Positions 14,178-22,776 of a DNA stretch of 30,383 nucleotides are shown here, piece by piece; position 1 is the stretch's first letter; each line of letters begins with the position of its first letter. The translations under genes and the position numbers were made by a program. The notes beneath the pieces are model-generated. The model did not search any database. It saw only the letters and a program-made list of their open reading frames with translations, and was not told the DNA's origin. Source of the stretch: Victivallales bacterium (lineage in GTDB: Bacteria > Verrucomicrobiota > Lentisphaeria > Oligosphaerales > Oligosphaeraceae); assembly GCA_017964325.1 (NCBI GenBank), contig JAGCSE010000283.1, positions 1-30,383 of the forward strand. The letters are read 5' to 3'.

Positions 14178-15385
14178 GCGCGAAAAAAGGCAATAACAGT
14201 TTTGAAAAACGGCTGATGGAACGCCTTGACAGGCTGGATCCAGATATGCTTCAAGGCCATCTGCTTGGATTGATCAAGGAAAAAGGCTTTTTGGAGGATG
14301 TGTTCAACACGATACGCGAAGCTGTCATCGTCGTGGATGGAAATCTGGACATTTATTATTACAATCATGCTTCTCAAACGCTGCTCGGCTTGAATGATGC
14401 AGCGACGGGAGAGTATATCGGCAAGTATCTCAAGCAGTTGGATTGGATGGAGTTGCTGAAGAGTGGCGATGCCAGAGAACGTTGGCGTAGCCTCTCGCGA
14501 CGCGAAATGGAGGTGTTCTATCCCGAACACCGCTATCTGGATTTCTACATCATGCCCGTAAAGGGAAACGATGGCGCGGCACGGTTGGGCAAACTGCCAT
14601 ACGCTACATTGATTTTCAATGACAACACGGAGACGATGCAAGCCAATGAACAACATGTGGAAACGCAGAAGGTCAAGGCGATTACACAATTGGCGGCGGG
14701 CGTCGCGCATGAGCTTGGAAATCCACTGAACAGTCTTGGCATCCATCTACAATTGCTGAAACGCTCCTTGCGGAAACTGCCCGACGATGAAATGCGAGAG
14801 AACGCGATGAAGCACATCGACGTAGCCGTTCAGGAGGTCGGACGGCTGGATTGTATCGTCAAGAACTTTCTGGAGGCAGTCCGGCCAAAGCCTCCAAAGA
14901 TGGAACCTCTTGATTTAGAACAACTTTTAATGGATGCACTTGAGTTTATGAGGACGGAGATAGAAAACAAGAAAATCGCCGTCGAAGCCCATGTTCCAGT
15001 CGGTATCCCCATGTTGCTTGGTGATGCAAATCAGTTGACACAAGCAGCTTACAATCTTATAAAGAATGCAATCCAGGCGATGTCGGAAGGCGGTCGGCTG
15101 ACGATTGACGTGGAGGCGGATGACATCTATGTCAATGTCCATTTCGCGGATACGGGGCCTGGCATTAGCGAGGCCGATCTGCGTCGGTTGATGGAACCGT
15201 ACTATACGACGAAATCCAGCGGAACGGGGCTGGGGCTGCTGATTGTCGATCGCATCGTTCGTGCCCACGGCGGTGAATTGACCATCGAAAGCAATCCAGG
15301 CGAGGGAGCCGTATTTACCATCAGTCTTCCACGCCATGCGCGAATGGTGCGGCAGTTGGGGGCTCCTTCAACTGCAAGGAATTGA
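14174..15385 (+). CDS. PAS-domain sensor histidine kinase (NtrB-type)
   Basis: A 403-residue soluble kinase without membrane segments. Residues about 35-155 form a PAS sensor domain; the H-box VAHELGNPLNSL places the phosphorylated His at 179; the N-box NLIKNAIQAM, G1-box DTGPGIS and the PYYTTKSSGTGLGL segment form the ATP-binding domain at about 280-390. It would autophosphorylate on His179 and pass the phosphate to Asp55 of the response regulator encoded 21 nt downstream. Being cytoplasmic, it must sense an internal signal through PAS or a partner. The start overlaps the phosphoesterase stop (ATGA). Confidence 0.93.
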   Translation: MSAKKGNNSFEKRLMERLDRLDPDMLQGHLLGLIKEKGFLEDVFNTIREAVIVVDGNLDIYYYNHASQTLLGLNDAATGEYIGKYLKQLDWMELLKSGDARERWRSLSRREMEVFYPEHRYLDFYIMPVKGNDGAARLGKLPYATLIFNDNTETMQANEQHVETQKVKAITQLAAGVAHELGNPLNSLGIHLQLLKRSLRKLPDDEMRENAMKHIDVAVQEVGRLDCIVKNFLEAVRPKPPKMEPLDLEQLLMDALEFMRTEIENKKIAVEAHVPVGIPMLLGDANQLTQAAYNLIKNAIQAMSEGGRLTIDVEADDIYVNVHFADTGPGISEADLRRLMEPYYTTKSSGTGLGLLIVDRIVRAHGGELTIESNPGEGAVFTISLPRHARMVRQLGAPSTARN

Positions 15386-15406
15386 TTTGGGGTGAGATAG
15401 GGTAAT

Positions 15407-16822
15407 ATGACAAAGAAGCCGAAAATATTGGTCATCGACGATGAACGGAACACCCGCGAAGGGTTACGGGAAGCGTTGGAGGATGATTACGACGTGCTTT
15501 TGGCAGAGGATGGTCTGAAAGGGTTAGCACTTTTGGACGCTAATCCAGACGTGTGCATCGCCTTGACGGATTTGCGTATGCCAGGCATGGACGGCATGGA
15601 TTTCGTCCGCACGGTCTCTGCCCGCAAGAATGCGCCGTTGGTCATCATGCTGACGGCATACGGCTCCGTGCAAACTGCCGTCGAGGCGTTGAAGGTCGGC
15701 GCATATGATTATTTGTCCAAACCAGTGGATTTGGACAATTTGGAGATGATGATCGACCGTGGCATGAAGGTTCTCCGCGACCGAACGGAGAAGAATGGCG
15801 CAGTTGGCGAAGGCGGCGCAGTGAACATCATCGGTTCGTCCGCTGCAATGACCGCCGTTTTGGATTCGATTCGACAAGTGGCGACCACAAAGGCGACGGT
15901 GCTCGTGACGGGCGAAAGCGGGACGGGCAAGGAGCTTGTCGCACAGGCCATCCACAAATTGAGTCCGCGTGCGAACAAGGCATTCAAGCCCGTCCATTGC
16001 GCGGCGCTGAGCGAAAATCTGCTGGAGTCGGAGCTGTTTGGCCATGAAAAAGGGGCGTTTACGGGCGCGAACGAGCGTGTCGCGGGGCGGTTCGAGATGG
16101 CGGACGGCGGCACATTGTTTCTTGATGAAATCGGTGAAATCAGCTTAGCCGTGCAGGTGAAGCTGCTGCGCGTTTTGGAGACGCATCAGTTCGAGCGAGT
16201 CGGCGGCAGCGAAACGCTGACGGTTGATGTGCGCGTTGTGGCGGCGACGAATCGCGACTTAAAGGCGATGGTGGAGCAGGGCACGTTCCGCGAAGATTTG
16301 TTCTACCGCTTGAATGTCGTGAACATCCGCATTCCCGCGTTGCGCGAACGTCGGGAGGACATTCCTGAAATACTCGACTACTATTTGAAAAAAAGTGCGG
16401 CGGATAATGGAAAGGATGTTTCGGACATCAGCCCCGAAGCTCTGGGCATCCTCATGGCGTACGATTGGCCGGGCAATGTGCGTGAACTGCGCAATTGCGT
16501 CGAACGGATGGTTGTATTCGCACGCGGCGCGACATTGACGGTGACAGACGTGCCAGTTGATATCCGCAGTGCGGTTGGCGAACAGTTCGAAGTGAAGCCC
16601 GCATCTACTGAAAAGCCATCTGCTGAAAGAACGGAGTTGTTGCGGGATGTCATTGGTCTGAATGTAAAGGAGAATGAGAAGAGTCTCATTATGAAGGCTT
16701 TGGAGGAATGCGGCGGCAACCGCTCGAAGGCGGCGCAGAAGCTGAACATTAGCCGCCGCACGCTCTACCGCAAACTGCATGAATACGGCTTGGCGGGAGA
16801 AGAGGGCGAAGGGCAGGGCTGA
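15407..16822 (+). CDS. Sigma-54-dependent response regulator (NtrC family)
   Basis: A 471-residue activator with three domains. A receiver (residues 5-120) has phosphoacceptor Asp55 in LTDLRMPG and Lys105 in LSKPVD. An AAA+ domain (about 140-375) has Walker A GESGTGKE, the sigma-54-contacting GAFTGA loop, Walker B GGTLFLDEIG and the R-finger segment FREDLFYRLNV. A Fis-type helix-turn-helix follows (KAAQKLNISRRTLYRKL). Phosphorylated oligomers would drive open-complex formation at sigma-54 promoters; the targets are unknown and I found no convincing -24/-12 site in the window. It is partnered with the kinase just upstream. Confidence 0.95.
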   Translation: MTKKPKILVIDDERNTREGLREALEDDYDVLLAEDGLKGLALLDANPDVCIALTDLRMPGMDGMDFVRTVSARKNAPLVIMLTAYGSVQTAVEALKVGAYDYLSKPVDLDNLEMMIDRGMKVLRDRTEKNGAVGEGGAVNIIGSSAAMTAVLDSIRQVATTKATVLVTGESGTGKELVAQAIHKLSPRANKAFKPVHCAALSENLLESELFGHEKGAFTGANERVAGRFEMADGGTLFLDEIGEISLAVQVKLLRVLETHQFERVGGSETLTVDVRVVAATNRDLKAMVEQGTFREDLFYRLNVVNIRIPALRERREDIPEILDYYLKKSAADNGKDVSDISPEALGILMAYDWPGNVRELRNCVERMVVFARGATLTVTDVPVDIRSAVGEQFEVKPASTEKPSAERTELLRDVIGLNVKENEKSLIMKALEECGGNRSKAAQKLNISRRTLYRKLHEYGLAGEEGEGQG

Positions 16823-16844
16823 AAATTCACCACAGGAGATTGTC

Positions 16845-17099
16845 ATGGAAGACCCGTTGCCGACACCTGAAGAACTTGGCGAACGTCTGAAAAAAGGCGA
16901 AATCACGGAAGCCGAAGCGATTGAAATCATGTCCCAACGTGCTCGCCGCGAGGCGTTTGCAACGATGTTCAATCCTGCCGCCCAGCAGTCCCCGCAGGAT
17001 GAGAAACCGCAGGAATCGCATAAGAAGCAGGTGAAGCAGACTGTCATTCTTGTCGTTGTCATTATTATCATTATTGTAATAGCTTGTCTTTTGCATTGA
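16845..17099 (+). CDS. Small tail-anchored membrane protein
   Basis: An 84-residue protein of unknown function. The first 60 residues are hydrophilic, with a helical Glu-rich stretch (PEELGERLKKGEITEAEAIE) resembling short helical adaptor segments. The C-terminus is a single strongly hydrophobic segment, VILVVVIIIIIVIACLLH, so it is probably tail-anchored with the N-terminus in the cytoplasm. ATG 16845 has CAGGAGAT upstream; a longer frame from 16779 would overlap the response regulator. It lies 22 nt after the regulator and 30 nt before the GH2 gene. Confidence 0.7.
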   Translation: MEDPLPTPEELGERLKKGEITEAEAIEIMSQRARREAFATMFNPAAQQSPQDEKPQESHKKQVKQTVILVVVIIIIIVIACLLH

Positions 17100-17129
17100 C
17101 AATAAACCATATCAAAAAAGGAGTCACGC

Positions 17130-18908
17130 ATGTCAATTCCACGCCCCGAATATCCGCGTCCGCAGTTTGAACGCATGGATTGGATCAATCTGAACGGCGA
17201 ATGGACGTATGAGTTCGATTTCGGTCTGTCCGGCCGCGAACGCGGCATGCAGCGTAGCACAGGCTTCGGCGACAAGATCAACGTCCCGTTCTGCCCTGAA
17301 AGCAAACTGTCCGGAGTCGAACACAAGGATTTCATTTTGGCGATGTTCTATCATCGCAAGATTACCGTTCCCGCAGAATGGGAAGGCAAACTCGTGATGC
17401 TGCATTTCGGTGCGGCGGACTATGAATGCGAGGCGTATGTCAACGGACAGTCCGTAGGCATACACTACGGTGGTTCTTCGTCGTTTGAATTTGACATCAC
17501 GAAATTTGTAACGTTTGGGGCGGAGGCGGATCTCGTTGTCCGCATCTTTGACGACACACGCAGCGGCACGCAGGCGAAAGGCAAGCAGTGCAGCGGTTAC
17601 AAGTCCGTCGGTTGCAGTTATACTCGTGTGACGGGGATTTGGCAGACTGTTTGGCTGGAGCCGGTCGATCCGCAGGGGCTCCGCAATTGCCGTATTGTTC
17701 CTGACTTGGATAACGGCGCGTTCACATTCATTCCAAAATTCTATAACGATCAGAACGGCAAGACACTGACGGTGAAGGTCGTCATGGACGGTAAAGCCGT
17801 CGGTGAAGAAACAGTCGCCGCGTTGACAGGAATGCCCGTGACCGTTAAGTTAGACACCATTCGCCCATGGTCGCCGAAAGACCCGTTCCTCTATGACGTC
17901 GCGTATTCCGTGAAAGATCGTGACGGAAACATCGTCGATATGGTGAATGCATACGCGGGCCTCCGCAAGATCCACATCGAAGGTGATAAGCTATACCTTA
18001 ATAATAAAGCAATCTTCCTGCGGCTTGTTCTCGACCAGGGCTTCTATCCAGACGGCATCTGGACGGCTCCTTCCGACGAAGCTCTCAAAAAGGACATCGA
18101 ACTGTCGATGGCCGCTGGTTTCAACGGCGCACGCCTCCACCAGAAGGTTTTCGAAGAACGTTTCCACTATTGGGCGGACAAGCTCGGCTATTTGACATGG
18201 GGCGAATCCGCTTCGTGGGGCATCACCGCCTTCAGTCGCGCTTCCAATCGTTATTATGCTCCCGAAGTCTGGGAGTCTTTCGCGAATTTCATGGCCGAAT
18301 GGAAGGAAGTCGTCGAACGCGACGCCAGCCATCCTTCCATCATCGCATGGACACCGTCGAACGAAACTTGGCCTGGAGACGATCTCGCTCTCCATCAGCG
18401 TTTTATGACGGAAATGTATGATGCGACGAAACTGCTTGATCCGACCCGCCCCTGCAACGAGGCCAGCGGATATCATCACGCGAAGACGGATTTGTGGACG
18501 GTTCACATCTATCGCAAGAATGTTGAAGAGATGAAGAAGGCTCTCGAACCAGAAGACGGCGGTATCCCGTTCACTCATCATCGCGAATGGGAGCACGGCT
18601 ATCAAGGCCAGCCGTACATCAACGATGAGTTTGGCGGATTCATGTTCATCCCCCCGGAACGCGCGAAGTTCGCAGACAACACATGGGGCTACTACGGCAT
18701 GGATTTGAAGAGCGAAGACGAATTGTGCGCACGTATCGAACCGCTGGTCGATTACATGATTTCGCTGCCAGGCCTCTCTGGTTACTGCTACACGCAGTTG
18801 ACGGACGTCGAACAGGAGCAGAACGGCGTCTATAATTACGACCGCACGCCGAAAGTCACGCCTGGAAAACTTGCGAAGATTTTTGGGAAAGACCCGTATC
18901 AAGCATAA
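17130..18908 (+). CDS. Glycoside hydrolase family 2 protein
   Basis: A 592-residue enzyme with GH2 architecture: a jelly-roll sugar-binding domain (about 15-180), an immunoglobulin-like domain (about 185-285) and a TIM-barrel catalytic domain (about 290-585). The acid/base Glu412 lies in IIAWTPSNETWP and the nucleophile Glu500 in INDEFGG. No signal peptide is present, so it acts in the cytoplasm on imported oligosaccharides. GH2 includes beta-galactosidases, beta-glucuronidases and beta-mannosidases; SNETWP and the short length do not identify the substrate. AAAGGAG precedes the ATG. No sugar transporter is nearby. Confidence 0.9.
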   Translation: MSIPRPEYPRPQFERMDWINLNGEWTYEFDFGLSGRERGMQRSTGFGDKINVPFCPESKLSGVEHKDFILAMFYHRKITVPAEWEGKLVMLHFGAADYECEAYVNGQSVGIHYGGSSSFEFDITKFVTFGAEADLVVRIFDDTRSGTQAKGKQCSGYKSVGCSYTRVTGIWQTVWLEPVDPQGLRNCRIVPDLDNGAFTFIPKFYNDQNGKTLTVKVVMDGKAVGEETVAALTGMPVTVKLDTIRPWSPKDPFLYDVAYSVKDRDGNIVDMVNAYAGLRKIHIEGDKLYLNNKAIFLRLVLDQGFYPDGIWTAPSDEALKKDIELSMAAGFNGARLHQKVFEERFHYWADKLGYLTWGESASWGITAFSRASNRYYAPEVWESFANFMAEWKEVVERDASHPSIIAWTPSNETWPGDDLALHQRFMTEMYDATKLLDPTRPCNEASGYHHAKTDLWTVHIYRKNVEEMKKALEPEDGGIPFTHHREWEHGYQGQPYINDEFGGFMFIPPERAKFADNTWGYYGMDLKSEDELCARIEPLVDYMISLPGLSGYCYTQLTDVEQEQNGVYNYDRTPKVTPGKLAKIFGKDPYQA

Positions 18909-18948
18909 AGCTAAAGGCTCTAGTGAAAACAAAAATCGGCGCGGTGAT

Positions 18949-18977
18949 TTGCGGAAATCATGTTGGCGTGCTATGTT
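18949..18977 (+). promoter_or_regulatory. Candidate promoter for the rpmH block
   Basis: TTGCGG (18949-18954) and TATGTT (18972-18977) are 17 bp apart, 55 nt before the rpmH start. Both boxes match four of six consensus bases. No DnaA boxes (TTATCCACA) are seen in this interval. Confidence 0.4.
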
Positions 18978-19031
18978 AATAGACTAATGTTTTCATTGTA
19001 ACTTTTGCAAACCATCATAAGGAACAAGACC

Positions 19032-19172
19032 ATGGCACAGAAACGCACATATCAGCCGCATGTCCTGCATCGCAAACGCAAACTTGGATTCCGCGCTCGC
19101 ATGGCGACGCGCAACGGCCGCAAGATTCTTGCGAACCGCCGCCGCATTGGCCGCAAGAGGCTGGCAGCCTGA
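19032..19172 (+). CDS. rpmH: 50S ribosomal protein L34
   Basis: A 46-residue very basic protein, [20 protein letters not shown] in the N-terminal half and [19 protein letters not shown] in the second, the standard L34 pattern. His residues replace the usual Ser/Asn and Arg at positions 10-13, a small variation. AAGGAAC lies 8 nt before the ATG. It heads the conserved rpmH-rnpA-yidD-yidC-khpB order. Confidence 0.97.
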   Translation: MAQKRTYQPHVLHRKRKLGFRARMATRNGRKILANRRRIGRKRLAA

Positions 19173-19188
19173 ATCTTAAGTGATTGAC

Positions 19189-19221
19189 TGCTGGCGGTCG
19201 GAGTCCTCTGGACCGCCAGCA
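19189..19221 (+). promoter_or_regulatory. Perfect 11-bp hairpin between rpmH and rnpA
   Basis: TGCTGGCGGTC (19189-19199) and GACCGCCAGCA (19211-19221) form an uninterrupted stem with an 11-nt loop. No T-run follows, so it is more likely an attenuator or an mRNA-processing or stability element that lets L34 be made in excess over RnpA. It ends right before the rnpA Shine-Dalgarno. Confidence 0.7.
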
Positions 19222-19232
19222 TGGAGATTCCA

Positions 19233-19637
19233 ATGGTCGATACAGGCAATCAGGGCGGCATGGCCTTCGGGCGTGATGCTAGATTGCGTAACCGTTGGCA
19301 ACTGAACGAGATGCGAACCGACGGGACGAAAATGGCCGGTCGGTTTTGCGTTCTTATCGTCAATAAAACGCCGCCTGACGGAATGCGCAGGGCGGCGTTT
19401 TTGATTTCACGACGGTACAGCCTGAAAGCCGTCGAAAGGAATCGTGCGCGGCGTCTCTTTCGCGAGGTGTTTCGTATGATTTTCGATTCGCTGCCGCCTG
19501 TGTGGATGATTTTCGTGCCGCGACAGCGGATGAAATCGGCTGGATTGGCGGATGTCATGGAGGATGTCCGTACGCTGGGCGGCAGGATGAAGCTGTTCGA
19601 AGCCGATGGAGAGTCGGTGACGGTGGGCGAACCATGA
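19233..19637 (+). CDS. rnpA: Ribonuclease P protein component
   Basis: A 134-residue protein that helps the RNase P RNA cleave 5' leaders from pre-tRNAs. The family motif is clear: [26 protein letters not shown], preceded by the beta-strand [11 protein letters not shown] chose ATG 19233 because GGAG is 6 nt upstream, while an earlier in-frame ATG at 19221 lies in the hairpin and has no Shine-Dalgarno. It overlaps yidD by 4 bp (ATGA). Confidence 0.93.
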   Translation: MVDTGNQGGMAFGRDARLRNRWQLNEMRTDGTKMAGRFCVLIVNKTPPDGMRRAAFLISRRYSLKAVERNRARRLFREVFRMIFDSLPPVWMIFVPRQRMKSAGLADVMEDVRTLGGRMKLFEADGESVTVGEP

Positions 19638-19876
19638 AGCCATTGGAATGGCCACGTCAGGCGGCTTGTGCCGCCATAAGATTCTATCAGGTCGTCCTTT
19701 CACCTCTGAAAGGGCCATGTTGCCGCTTCACGCCGACGTGTTCGGAATATGGTCGGCTCGCCATTGAGCGGTTCGGCCTGTTGAAGGGAGGCTGGTTGCT
19801 GTTCTGGCGGTTGCTCAAATGTCATCCATTTTACAGAGGGAATAGCTATGATCCCGTTCCCGAACGAAAGGAATGA
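19634..19876 (+). CDS. yidD: Membrane protein insertion efficiency factor YidD
   Basis: An 80-residue protein with the family pattern: an amphipathic N-terminal helix ([15 protein letters not shown]), then [22 protein letters not shown] with the conserved Cys residues, and a Trp-rich segment ending [14 protein letters not shown]. YidD assists YidC in inserting inner-membrane proteins. It starts inside the rnpA stop codon and lies 50 nt before yidC, as is normal for this block. Confidence 0.95.
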   Translation: MKPLEWPRQAACAAIRFYQVVLSPLKGPCCRFTPTCSEYGRLAIERFGLLKGGWLLFWRLLKCHPFYRGNSYDPVPERKE

Positions 19877-19926
19877 CGACGGCAGTCGCGCAGATTCCAA
19901 TCTTTTTTGAATAACAAGAGGTTGAT

Positions 19927-21849
19927 GTGAAATACGATAAGGTAACAATCATCGGAGTCGCGATTTGCGTACTCAGTTTCTTTGGCATTATGTGGATGCA
20001 GAGCCGCCGCGCCATGGAAATCAGAAAGTTCCAGGCAGCGGAAATGCAGAGACTTGAGGCCGAAAAGCAGGCGGCGGCGCAGTCCGCCGCTGAAGGGAAG
20101 GCAGTTGAAACTCCTGCTGTGAATGACGGCACCACCACCCCTGCAGCCACGACGGAGCCCGCAGCGACTGCAACGGCTCCAACTCCCGCAGCCGTCCAGC
20201 CAACACAACCGTCCAATGCAGGACAAGCTGTCACACCCCTCGGACCAGATGCGCCGCGACCGTTTATAGATGCAAATACGTTGGTTCCCCTGACACGAGG
20301 CGACGAGCAGATCGTCCGCATCGATCCGACGAAGGGCGGCATCGTCGGAGTCGAACTTCTGAAATATTCACGTGAGAAGACGAAGGGCGACGATGTCGGC
20401 AACCATGTTGATTTGAGTTACTATGACTATCCGTTTATGGCGTTGAACATGCGGACGGCGGCTTCGCTCGGATTGCAGGACGCCAAGCCGGAAGATGTCG
20501 TGAAGGGCGAAAATTTTGTCGAGATATCGCGCACGAATGCGACGGGCGATTTGAAAGTCACGGAACGCTGGTCGATTGAATCGGAGCGCAGCTATGAAAT
20601 CGATTACACGGTGACGGTGGTGAATCTTGGACAGGCCGCCCGCAACTTGTCGAACATCATGATTGAAAACGGCGCGATGCCGCGTTCCGTTTCGGGCCGC
20701 AAGGAGGACGGCGGCGGTGCCGCGTATATGCCCATTGACAAAGATCATGCCGCCTTGATCGACCCGAAGACGCTCATGAAGCTGTCCGAAAACTATTCAA
20801 TCGTCCAAAGTCCAGAGACGATGGAAGGCGACAAGCAGAAAAGTCTGGACAAGCTTAACAAAGTGTTGAACGGACGCGCCGTTTGGGGCGGCGTCCATTC
20901 CAAATATTTCCTTATGTCGATATGGAATCTTGCGGACGACGGTTTCGCTAGATTTGATGCTTTCGCGTGCAACGGCACGGAGGCGAACGGCGCCAAGCCA
21001 GGCGAACGTAGCCGCGGCAAGTTGCTGTTGAATTCTGTGGATGTCGAGCCAGGCGCGACTGCCGTTTGGAAACTGCGCGGTTACGCGGGGCCGAAGGCGA
21101 TGGAACTGCTCCATGCCATGGGCAACGGCATGGACGGCATCATGGGCATGGATCGTTTCTTCTGGGGGAATTTCGCGTGGATGGGTTGGATCAGCCGCGT
21201 CCTCCTGAAATGCCTTGTTTGGTTCAGCAAAGTCATTCCAGGCGGTTCGGGATACGGATGGGGCGTCATTGCCTTGACCCTCGCCGTCAAGCTGCTTTTC
21301 TGGCCGTTGTCGCATAAATCAACGCAGTCCATGCGGAAGATGCAGGAATTGAAGCCGCAATTGGATGCCATTAAGGAGAAATACCGCGACGACCCGCGTC
21401 TCATGTATGAAAAGCAGCAGGAATTGATGAAGGCGAACAACGTGAACCAGCTTGGCGGCTGCCTTCCGATGTTGTTCCAGATTCCCGTCTTCTTCGCATT
21501 GTTCAACACATTCCGAAGCGCTATCGAACTTCGTCACGCGGGTTTCCTCTGGGCAGCCGATCTGTCCATGCCCGACACGATTTTCTCCATCGGCAACATC
21601 GGAATCAATCCGCTGGCGATTTTCATGGGGCTGACCATGATGCTCCAGCAGATGATGACGCCCAGTGCCGATGCGCAGCAGGGCCGTATGATGATGTTCA
21701 TGTCCCTTTTCTTCATCTGGATTTTCTACAGCATGCCGTCAGCTTTGACCCTCTACATGACGGTCAACCAGCTCCTGAGCATCCTGCAAACCTATATGGC
21801 GAAACGGGCGGACAAGGCGAAGGGCAAGACGGCCCCCGCGAAGGCGTGA
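19927..21849 (+). CDS. yidC: Membrane protein insertase YidC
   Basis: A 640-residue insertase of the Gram-negative long type. An N-terminal membrane segment (residues about 6-22) is followed by an Ala/Pro/Thr-rich linker (about 45-105), a periplasmic beta-rich domain (about 110-390) and the conserved C-terminal 60KD_IMP domain with five helices (about 410-630), including GWGVIALTLAVKLLFWPLSH, LGGCLPMLFQIPVFFALFNT and MPSALTLYMTVNQLLSILQT. The start is GTG at 19927, with AGAGG upstream; no ATG fits. It inserts inner-membrane proteins alone or with Sec. The linker is unusually rich in Ala and Thr. Confidence 0.97.
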   Translation: MKYDKVTIIGVAICVLSFFGIMWMQSRRAMEIRKFQAAEMQRLEAEKQAAAQSAAEGKAVETPAVNDGTTTPAATTEPAATATAPTPAAVQPTQPSNAGQAVTPLGPDAPRPFIDANTLVPLTRGDEQIVRIDPTKGGIVGVELLKYSREKTKGDDVGNHVDLSYYDYPFMALNMRTAASLGLQDAKPEDVVKGENFVEISRTNATGDLKVTERWSIESERSYEIDYTVTVVNLGQAARNLSNIMIENGAMPRSVSGRKEDGGGAAYMPIDKDHAALIDPKTLMKLSENYSIVQSPETMEGDKQKSLDKLNKVLNGRAVWGGVHSKYFLMSIWNLADDGFARFDAFACNGTEANGAKPGERSRGKLLLNSVDVEPGATAVWKLRGYAGPKAMELLHAMGNGMDGIMGMDRFFWGNFAWMGWISRVLLKCLVWFSKVIPGGSGYGWGVIALTLAVKLLFWPLSHKSTQSMRKMQELKPQLDAIKEKYRDDPRLMYEKQQELMKANNVNQLGGCLPMLFQIPVFFALFNTFRSAIELRHAGFLWAADLSMPDTIFSIGNIGINPLAIFMGLTMMLQQMMTPSADAQQGRMMMFMSLFFIWIFYSMPSALTLYMTVNQLLSILQTYMAKRADKAKGKTAPAKA

Positions 21850-21949
21850 CCCATGCGCCTCTTTCCTATTATATATAATAAATGACATACGATTTCACCA
21901 AAAAAGCCTCGCCCTTCGAAAGAATGGCATGGCGTTGAAAGGAGTGAAC

Positions 21950-22474
21950 ATGACTGAAGAAAATCTGATGGAATCCGCAAGGACAATACTGGAGGAGATG
22001 ATAGGCAAGCTCGGCATCGAGGCGGAAGTTTCAATCGCCGAAACGGAAGGCGACGAACGCAAGCTCGAACTGAAGTCGGGCGAAGCGGGGCGTCTCATCG
22101 GCCGCAAGGGCCAGAGTCTCGAAGGGCTGGAACTGATTCTCAACCGAATCCTCCGCAAGCAGACCGCCGAAGAAGACAGCACACCATGGGTCGTCATCGA
22201 AGTGGACGGCTACAGCGTGCCCCATCATGACGCCGCCGAACGCCACGGTCGCCTCTCCCGCCCCGAAATGGAACGGCTCGAAATGAAGGCCCGCGACATC
22301 GCGAAGGAAGTGAAACGCTGGGGCGACCCGAAAAAAATCGGCCCCTACAAACCAGGCGAACGCCGAGTCATCCACATGGCTCTCCGCGACGACCCCGATG
22401 TCGAGACGGAAAGCGATCCCGAACCCGATGAGAACAATTGCAAGATGGTCGAAATCCGCCTTGTCTCCAAATAA
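21950..22474 (+). CDS. khpB: KH/R3H RNA-binding protein KhpB (Jag)
   Basis: A 174-residue protein with a KH domain (RLIGRKGQSLEGLELILNRI, residues about 45-70) and an R3H domain (MKARDIAKEVKRWGDPKKIG..GERRVIHMAL, about 105-150), plus an acidic tail rich in Asp and Glu. It lacks the N-terminal Jag domain of Firmicutes. With KhpA it binds many mRNAs in other bacteria and affects cell envelope and division genes. I chose ATG 21950 because AAAGGAG is 5 nt upstream; a start 7 codons earlier has none. It ends the rpmH-yidC block. Confidence 0.9.
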   Translation: MTEENLMESARTILEEMIGKLGIEAEVSIAETEGDERKLELKSGEAGRLIGRKGQSLEGLELILNRILRKQTAEEDSTPWVVIEVDGYSVPHHDAAERHGRLSRPEMERLEMKARDIAKEVKRWGDPKKIGPYKPGERRVIHMALRDDPDVETESDPEPDENNCKMVEIRLVSK

Positions 22475-22776
22475 CCTTTCGCGAAATGTCGCCGACGGTC
22501 TGAAAACAACTGTCAGCGGTCATTTGGGAATACGCCTCGAAGACGGTTTTCGAGGAAAAAATCTCTGAAAAACTGCGTTGAATCGTCATTTATTTGAGAA
22601 AAATCACATTTTTGTTAAAAAAATGTCAAAAAAAACACAAAGTTTTCTTGCACTGATGGCGAAAACCTCGTATTTTATGAGATTGTAGATTTGAGTCTAG
22701 TTTTTGGGATGTGTTTTTCATGTGTCCGAATGCCTTAAAAAGGGCGGAAGGACGGAAAAAAACAGGGTGATTTGTA
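22475..22776. other. Intergenic region before pilus-like operon
   Basis: No gene is seen in these 302 bp. A 7-bp hairpin CCTCGAA/TTCGAGG lies at 22535-22555, followed by A rather than T residues on the plus strand. A candidate promoter is at 22648-22676. The rest is AT-rich. Confidence 0.6.
22648..22676 (+). promoter_or_regulatory. Candidate promoter of the pilus-like operon
   Basis: TTGCAC (22648-22653), 17-bp spacer, TATTTT (22671-22676). It lies about 100 nt before the first gene of the pilus-like cluster, giving a leader of roughly 95 nt. Confidence 0.45.

Noticed and set aside
16259..17335. Minus-strand open frame of 358 codons
   Set aside because: It crosses the NtrC gene, the small membrane gene and the GH2 start in antisense, with no motif or Shine-Dalgarno support.
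18909..19031. oriC upstream of rpmH
   Set aside because: The interval is short, with no DnaA boxes, no AT-rich unwinding repeats and no dnaA gene beside it.
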